A stretch of DNA of 21,159 nucleotides, from NCBI GenBank assembly GCA_027317105.1, contig DAHVFH010000007.1, positions 1 through 21,159 on the forward strand, read 5' to 3'. The position numbers were made by a program, and so were the translations under genes. The notes under the pieces were generated by a model. It had not been told where the DNA came from. It worked only from the letters and a program-made list of their open reading frames with translations, and ran no database searches. The stretch is from Cytophagales bacterium. Its GTDB lineage: Bacteria; Bacteroidota; Bacteroidia; Cytophagales; Cyclobacteriaceae. Each line of letters starts with the position of its first letter. Position 1 is the first letter of the stretch. Shown here one piece after another: positions 16,601 through 21,159 of this stretch.

Positions 16601-17104
16601 TCTTTCTGCCAGTAGCGTTCGTTCAATTCCTTTTGCTGAATCAATCATTTTTCTGATTTCATCCTCGATACGTTTGCCTTCTCCGTTGGCATCGAATTCT
16701 TTTGCACTCTCGAAATCCATTTTTCGCAGCTCAATTATTTTATTGAGATAGTCAAGATGGGCAACCACTAATTTTTCAAGACTGTTAACGTTTTCCTGCT
16801 GCAAAGGATTGTCTTTTGTCAATTCTCTTACTTTTTTAATGTGCTCAAGTAGCTTTGATTTTGAATTACTAAAGGGTTCAAGGTAATTTTCACCTCCCGC
16901 AATGACAAACCCCCTAGCGCCTGTTTCAGCGTCAACCGAACTAACAAGTATCTGGTCAAATTCGGAGAGTACCGTGTGCGTGTGGTTTACCCATTGATTT
17001 GAGTCCATGAATTTTTCGCTGTTATTGAAGGAAATCACAGCGACTGCAAGCAGCACTACTGTGCAACAAACAAAGCCTATGAGTATTTTTTTGTCCAGTG
17101 TCAT
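13658..17104 (-). CDS. Hybrid histidine kinase: CHASE3-GAF-coiled coil-kinase-three receivers
   Basis: A 1148-residue inner-membrane sensor kinase. Transmembrane segment 1 (about 8-26) and segment 2 (about 179-201) bracket a periplasmic CHASE3 sensor with the signature ETGARGF (60-66). A GAF domain follows (about 235-370). Residues 378-468 form a long coiled coil of Glu/Leu-rich units, in which AQQEELKQSNEEL and AQQEELRQTNDEL are near-copies about 27 residues apart. The kinase core has H480 in MSHELRTPLNS, N-box NLLSNAFKFT, DTGIGIPED and GGTGLGLSIS. Three receivers follow with phospho-acceptor Asp at about 810, 932 and 1079. The middle receiver has VDLGLPDMSG. CHASE3 ligands are unknown. With CheR and the receiver-kinase downstream, this forms a phosphorelay whose output protein is not in the window. 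Confidence 0.93.
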   Translation of the reverse strand: MTLDKKILIGFVCCTVVLLAVAVISFNNSEKFMDSNQWVNHTHTVLSEFDQILVSSVDAETGARGFVIAGGENYLEPFSNSKSKLLEHIKKVRELTKDNPLQQENVNSLEKLVVAHLDYLNKIIELRKMDFESAKEFDANGEGKRIEDEIRKMIDSAKGIERTLLAERRRASEGDANNFNLIFIVLLSAIVLVLLVVYFLIRANLKALRRAESETANKNWNLSGSGELIKGMQGNKSLAELSQTIINQLATYLSAHIGAIYITEEASSILKLVGAHSIDKSKKEFPVVQFGEGIVGQAAVEKRSIFLNDIPVDYFTINSSFGEASPKSIVACPIVFEDRVVGVIELGSLHGFTELQKQYLPIVVDSIAIAIISAQSREKMKELLEETQRQAEELEAQQEELKQSNEELHAKTELLEKSELELKAQQEELRQTNDELEEKANLLEEQKDTLESAKTEIEIKARQIEITSKYKSEFLANMSHELRTPLNSILILAQLISENKNNTLGQKEVEFAKNIYNSGNDLLNLINEILDLSKVEAGKMQLDIGEALFQHITSNLSLMFSEVAKSKSVEFEIDLNEKALPPSMKTDLQRIEQILRNLLSNAFKFTSDGGKVTLRINKPSSSVSFKSKYLSSTTNIVAFAVSDTGIGIPEDKRNVIFEAFQQVDGSTKRKYGGTGLGLSISRELALVLGGEIQLESQEGKGSTFTLYLPIDFDPSFVVVSDKQIEVIEKTLEKKPTIIHTEQTDETDAHDDRKHIQENDRVVLIIEDDEQFANVLLDFVRGRNYKGIIAPQGNTGISYARHYKPDAILLDMKMPVMDGIQVLKQIKNDPDLRHIPVQIISAYDQKKEGLKLGAFDYINKPVTMAGLQRVFDNIHQFTNRKLKNLLIVEDNEMQNTAIRELIGNGDVRCFSAFRGIEAYEKLEKDTFDCIIVDLGLPDMSGFELLERIKANNRLNHIPIVVYTGKDLKKEDNDRLSKLADTVVLKTADSHERLLDETILFLHRVESRLPKEKQAIIRKLHKVDEILKGKKILLVDDDIRNIYSLTNALEDEGLYCITAENGIAALETLKGNPTIDLVLMDVMMPVMDGYEATAEIRKMAEFTKLPIIALTAKAMKGDKEKCLTVGMSDYISKPVNVEQLLSLMRVWLYR

Positions 17105-17229
17105 TTTTACAAGATTTCAAGTTTCTTGGCAAGGGGAAAAACCTAATGGCAATGTCCAAAAATATTCTTTTAATTGGGATTTAATGGATGTTTTATGGGA
17201 TTAACTCCTATTAAATTAAATGACCCAAC
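17105..17229. other. Intergenic junction upstream of the truncated RHS gene
   Basis: About 125 A/T-rich bases between the divergent hybrid kinase and the RHS sequence. RHS homology and higher G+C appear abruptly near 17218-17230 (GLQRYQNQRG), so a deletion or insertion breakpoint probably lies there. It must also contain the promoter of the signalling operon on the minus strand, but I see no convincing match to the promoter consensus. Confidence 0.5.
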
Positions 17230-19525
17230 CAGGGGCCTCCAGCGCTACCAGAACCAGCGAGGACTTTCCTACAACCAGTCGCTGGAAACGGTGACCGTTA
17301 CAGGTTCCCCGCTGCAGATCGACAACCTCGCCTACACCTACGCCTCAGGGAACCAGTTGAGCAAAGTGGCCGATGCTTCCGGCAACACGGCCGGCTTTAA
17401 CGATGGGGCCAACACAACGACCGAATACAATTATGGAACCCTTGGCAACCTGACGGCAGACCAGAATAAAGGCATCAGCGGGGTCACCTACAATATTCTG
17501 GGCAAACCCCAACAGGTAACCTTCACCAGCGGCACCACCGTGGCTTATACCTATGATGCCACTGGCGCAAAACTCAGGGCTGCCACAACGGTGAGCGGTG
17601 TGACAACGACAACGGATTATGTGAACGGGTTTGTTTATACCAACAATGCAATAAGTTTCTTCTCCTCTCCTGAAGGGCGCGTGGCAAAAAATGCCACGGG
17701 CTACGAATACCAATATGCCATCACCGACCACCAGGGGAACACACGTGTGCTTTTCACCAGCGCTCCGCAGACGGCAATATCCGTAACGGCCACTTTTGAG
17801 TCCGCAGTCCAGACAACCGAGGCAACAAAATTTTTAAATTATCCTACTGGCTCCCACCTCAACGGAGTGGCGACCAACGCGCACACCGGCACCTACTCGG
17901 AATACCTGAACGGTGCTGCATCTGGGGGTCAGGTTGGGGTGGCCAATAACTACACCGTGATGCCGGGTGACAAGCTGCAGATAACAGCGTATGCCAAGTA
18001 CTATGCGCCATCACAAACAGCGAGCAACCTCGTGGGCTTTGCGGCTGCTTTGCTCGGGGCATTTAATCTCCCTGCCCCTGGCCAGGGTGAACTCGGGACG
18101 CCTTCGGCCGGGATCAATACCTTTGGGAGCATGGAAGCGGGCGCGTTCGGGGACGGAACAAAAGACAACACCGACCCCAAAGCTTTTGCAACAATCCTTA
18201 TCTTTGACAAAAACTATAACTTCTTGGACGTGGCCTACTCGCAGTTGACTTCATCGGGAACCATGACGGCAAACTACACCGTGAAAGAGGCGGGCTATGC
18301 CTACATGTACATCAGCAATGAACAGCAATTTCAGACCGACATCTACTTCGATGACGTGACGATGGGCTACACGCCAAGCCCCATCCTCCAGCAAAACGAG
18401 TACTACCCCTTCGGCCTGCAGACAACCAATAGTTGGACACGAACAGGCACCGTGGCCAATGAATTTTTGGGCAACGGTGGGACGGAATTAAATCCTGTTA
18501 CAGGCGTCTACGACCTCGACTTCCGAAACTACGACCCGGCCCTGGGCCGCATGAACCAGGTCGACCCAATGGCGCACAAGTATGCCTCGCATACACCGTA
18601 CAATTATTCGTTCAACTCGCCCGTGGTGATGAACGATGTCAACGGGGCGGACCCACTGCCGACCGGGGGCTGTGGTGAATACAACCAGATCAATGACAAG
18701 TACTCAACCTATTACGAGAACATGATGGCGCAGGGCGCCTTCCGGCCTGCAGCCACTACCCAGTACAATAATAATTACGGGGGCGGGTATTCCACGCTTT
18801 CAACCATGTTTTTAGCGCCAAGCCAATGGGATGAAAATCAGGATTTAATATCGAATTATTGGGAGTTTGGTGGCGGTACCAGAGACGGTTATAGTTCACT
18901 GTCGCAGACCCAGATAAAACAAACAGGTGGGTACTGGGCTCGTTTTACCCATTACTACCAGACGACAACTGGGATTAAAGATGAGAAGGGCAATTGGATG
19001 CTAGAAGGCTTGTCGGTGGTAAATTCCTCGGAGTCAGAATATTATTACGTTGATGATCTAACGCAAGGAGGGAGAGAAATTACAGGTGCTGATATAACGG
19101 CATTGTCCAATCAATTTGGAAAATTTACAAATGGTCAACAGGTACTCAACTTTATCAATTCTTTTATCAATGCCAACCCCAATGCGTATGTGAAGGGTTC
19201 CACTTTAAGTAAGAGCGTCCGAAACATCACCGATCAAGCACGTGATGCATTGAAGGGCATTAACGCGGCAACGTTGAGTGATAACCAAATCGCAATATCC
19301 ACTATTGATGCTGAGAAAATTAAGATTAACATATTTCCGGGGCTTAACCTTAAGATTTCGGACGGGGCCACTTTTGACATAAGTACATTAGGCCCTAACC
19401 AAGCTGTCATCGATGTAAGTGGGGTAAAAGTAGGGCTTTTCAATTTTAACCAAGTTGTCATCAATCCTGGCTCTGTGACTATTAACATTGCTGGAGTGAG
19501 TAAGACTTTTGATTTGAATAAGTAG
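17174..19525 (+). pseudogene. RHS-repeat protein, 5'-truncated, with variable C-terminal tail
   Basis: An uninterrupted frame of 783 codons, starting with TTG after a stop codon (an in-frame ATG is at 17195); the first 15-20 residues look like chance reading of non-RHS DNA. RHS homology starts at GLQRYQNQRGLSY and includes the repeats VTYNILGKPQQVTF and TVAYTYDATGAKLRA. A beta-rich segment (about residues 215-395) resembles the jelly-roll part of Bacteroidota RHS proteins. The core-end motif runs from YYPFGLQ (about 410) to YDLDFRNYDPALGRMNQVDP and NDVNGADP (about 490). The last 290 residues, from GGCGEYNQ on, are a tail of unknown type. Full RHS proteins are usually well over 1000 residues with an N-terminal export region, absent here. 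The loss suggests a silent or displaced cassette. Base composition falls in G+C near 18800, in the tail. Confidence 0.8.
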
Positions 19526-19530
19526 TCGTT

Positions 19531-20559
19531 ATGTGCAAATCACTAAGTTTGATACTTGCCTTTTTGCTTATTCCATTGATAGGTATTTGTCAATCGAAGC
19601 CTGAAAGAATTCACACTCAATCCACATTTGCGACTTTCGGTGATTTCAATTCCCAAAACGGCTATATGCTTTTTAGTGCCACTGATGTAGACACAATTTC
19701 GAAAAAACTAATAGGGACATCGGTCAGGTTAAAGAATATGTCCACTGAAGAAGAGATAATCATTCAGAGGAACACACTACTTCCTGCTATAGGATGGTTA
19801 GATTCTTCGCACGTCCTAATAGAGGCAGTCACTTCAATTGGTGAACAAAAAGTGTTTGGCGATTGGAAAGGATATCTGATCAAGCACAATATTTTTACTC
19901 ATCAACAGGATACCCTACCAAGTTCTTGGTATACTTCATATAATAGCGTGGAGAATTTTTTAACCTCAAGTAATAAGCTTTTTTATTCGATTGCTTATGG
20001 ATCAGAGGAAATGAAGACTACTCACTGGGTTGAGTATCTGATTGGAACAGGGGAAAGCAAGATTATTAAGAAATACGATAATCATAGTTTCTCAATTCTA
20101 ACATATCAGTACACGCCTGATAATGACGAGATAATTTACATTAAGGGAAAGGGTGGCAAAAAAGAGCTCGTCAGTTTATCGGTTTCAACAGGAACAGAAA
20201 GGCTTATTAAAACATTACCCTATCAAAACTTTGGAGAATCTTCCGCTGTCATCAATGGAAAGTTTTACTTCGTAGTCAGAGACTTCCCAAAAGACAATTC
20301 CAATCACACGAATTGGAAGAAGGTCAGTTATTTTTTAAAATCACTTGATTTAAAAACAGGTTTGATCTCTAATATATATATATCGAAAAGCGAGATTACC
20401 AAAGTTTCATCTTTCCAAAAAGGAATGATATTGTTATCGATTCAGGGAAGTTCAAGTGACAGCAATGTAAAGAAATCCTTTGATTTAAAGGCGGGCGGTG
20501 AAGTTGCTGTTGGCCTTGATGCCACGAGCTATCTCTATACATTAAAACTAAAAAATTAA
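19531..20559 (+). CDS. Secreted protein of unknown function next to the RHS tail, possible immunity partner
   Basis: A 342-residue protein starting 5 bases after the RHS stop codon, so translated with it if the cassette is expressed. The first 21 residues (MCKSLSLILAFLLIPLIGIC) form a good signal peptide, so the mature protein is periplasmic or outside. The rest is beta-rich with repeating patterns such as FNSQNGYMLFSATDVDT and YQYTPDNDEIIYIKGKGG, like the blades of a TolB or WD-type propeller, though I count no clear blade signature. In RHS toxin loci, the gene directly after a variable tail often encodes immunity to that tail. Here that is inference from position only; a signal peptide would suit protection of the periplasm or cell surface. 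The A/T-rich composition matches the RHS tail, not the RHS core. Confidence 0.6.
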   Translation: MCKSLSLILAFLLIPLIGICQSKPERIHTQSTFATFGDFNSQNGYMLFSATDVDTISKKLIGTSVRLKNMSTEEEIIIQRNTLLPAIGWLDSSHVLIEAVTSIGEQKVFGDWKGYLIKHNIFTHQQDTLPSSWYTSYNSVENFLTSSNKLFYSIAYGSEEMKTTHWVEYLIGTGESKIIKKYDNHSFSILTYQYTPDNDEIIYIKGKGGKKELVSLSVSTGTERLIKTLPYQNFGESSAVINGKFYFVVRDFPKDNSNHTNWKKVSYFLKSLDLKTGLISNIYISKSEITKVSSFQKGMILLSIQGSSSDSNVKKSFDLKAGGEVAVGLDATSYLYTLKLKN

Positions 20560-21125
20560 GTTAGTAGCAGAAAAAGATATACCTATGACAAGTATGAAGG
20601 AGTTCTGACACCAGATGGGCCAACTCCAGCTTGGGATTTAAATGGTGACGGCATGTTAAGCCATAAGGAAGCACAAAATTGGTACAGGAATGGAAACGGT
20701 TTGCCGATTGTAGTCGATGCGAGTAAAATAAATTTAACCTACATCAATCCTAGCATTTTTGCGAACAGCAAAACTCAGTCGGTGAGCCTTTTGGGCTACG
20801 GTGATTTTGTTCAGGGAACTGTTTACGGTGTGTTGGATTTAACCTATCATGATAATGGGTTTGTGTCAATCGATAGAAATACTTACGACTTCGACTTTGA
20901 AAATCATCCCTGGTTTGGAGGCCAATTTTGGAGAAATGTGGCCACAGCTCTGGGATCTTTTAACGATGGGGCGGGATATCCAAATGCCCAGCCATTTGAC
21001 ATCATATTCAGTGGACAATCATACATTGGACTCCCCAGCAACGCCTACGACCTTTTGATAACCCTGTGTTCGGAATACCGACAGGAAGTAAATTTAGCTT
21101 TTTCGATTTCTTCTGCAAGGATTGA
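20560..21125 (+). pseudogene. Orphan RHS C-terminal tail with EF-hand-like loop, probable frameshift
   Basis: Directly after the stop codon of the preceding gene, the same frame stays open to the window end and encodes protein-like sequence without its own start: RYTYDKYEGVLTPDG, DLNGDGMLSHKEAQNWYRNG, LPIVVDASKINLTYINPS. Later parts read GTVYGVLDLTYHDNGFVSID and FWRNVATALGSFNDGAG. It looks like the C-terminal domain of a Bacteroidota RHS protein without the RHS core. DLNGDGMLSHKE has Asp, Asn, Asp, Ser and Glu at the EF-hand positions 1, 3, 5, 9 and 12. Near 21051 the frame appears to lose one base: the sequence after NAYD continues sensibly as PFDNPVFGIPTGSKF in another frame, ending at TGA 21123-21125. 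Such orphan tails can recombine into a full RHS gene. Function unknown. Confidence 0.6.
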
Positions 21126-21159
21126 TTTAGAATTTAAGGTAGGATATGGGGCAAAAAAA

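Noticed and set aside
1..21159. CRISPR array, tRNA or rRNA genes
   Set aside because: I looked for regularly spaced repeats and for tRNA-like T-loop and CCA patterns and saw none; a computed scan was not possible.

Overview
The window looks like a chromosomal accessory region of a Bacteroidota bacterium, probably of the Cytophagales/Cyclobacteriaceae type. This is inferred from AT-rich genes without Shine-Dalgarno sequences, a candidate TTTG / TAnnTTTG promoter, an RHS protein of the Bacteroidota kind and the hybrid-kinase style. I ran no database search; names rest on motifs read by eye.

Layout. (1) 1-1000: the 3' end of an iron-type alcohol dehydrogenase, a shared hairpin, a small lysine-rich protein and a gene-poor stretch. 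(2) 1075-2133: an MscS-type channel. (3) 2597-7787, all minus strand: a mercury-resistance operon in the order ArsR/CadC-like repressor, MerT-MerP fusion, exported HMA/Cys-rich protein of unknown function, MerA, and a second glutathione-reductase-like flavoenzyme. A 12-4-12 inverted repeat overlapping a candidate promoter lies upstream and is the likely operator. The expected flow is: Hg(II) captured outside or in the periplasm by HMA domains, imported by MerTP, reduced to Hg(0) by MerA. The exported protein and the second flavoenzyme are extra, uncharacterised members.

(4) 7861-8900: a graveyard of mobile elements: remnants of an IS200/REP-type Y1 transposase, an IS21 element (end repeats plus istB 3' end), an IS5-like transposase, and the 3' end of a group II intron with an intact domain V. 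(5) 9164-11317: a CPA2 cation:proton antiporter with a Usp-like C-terminal part. On its far side, in opposite orientation, is a second group II intron 3' end (11497-11551). Both intron ends are followed by nearly the same 17 bases.

(6) 11668-17104, minus strand: a tightly packed signalling operon, CHASE3-GAF-kinase with three receiver domains, then a CheR-type methyltransferase, then a receiver-kinase protein. (7) 17174-21159, plus strand: an RHS/polymorphic-toxin locus. The RHS gene has lost its 5' part, its tail is more AT-rich than its core, it is followed by a secreted protein that may be an immunity partner, and then by an orphan second RHS tail with an EF-hand-like loop and a probable frameshift near the window end.

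The most promising unexplained items are the extra mer-operon proteins, the inverted intron ends around the antiporter, and the RHS tail array.
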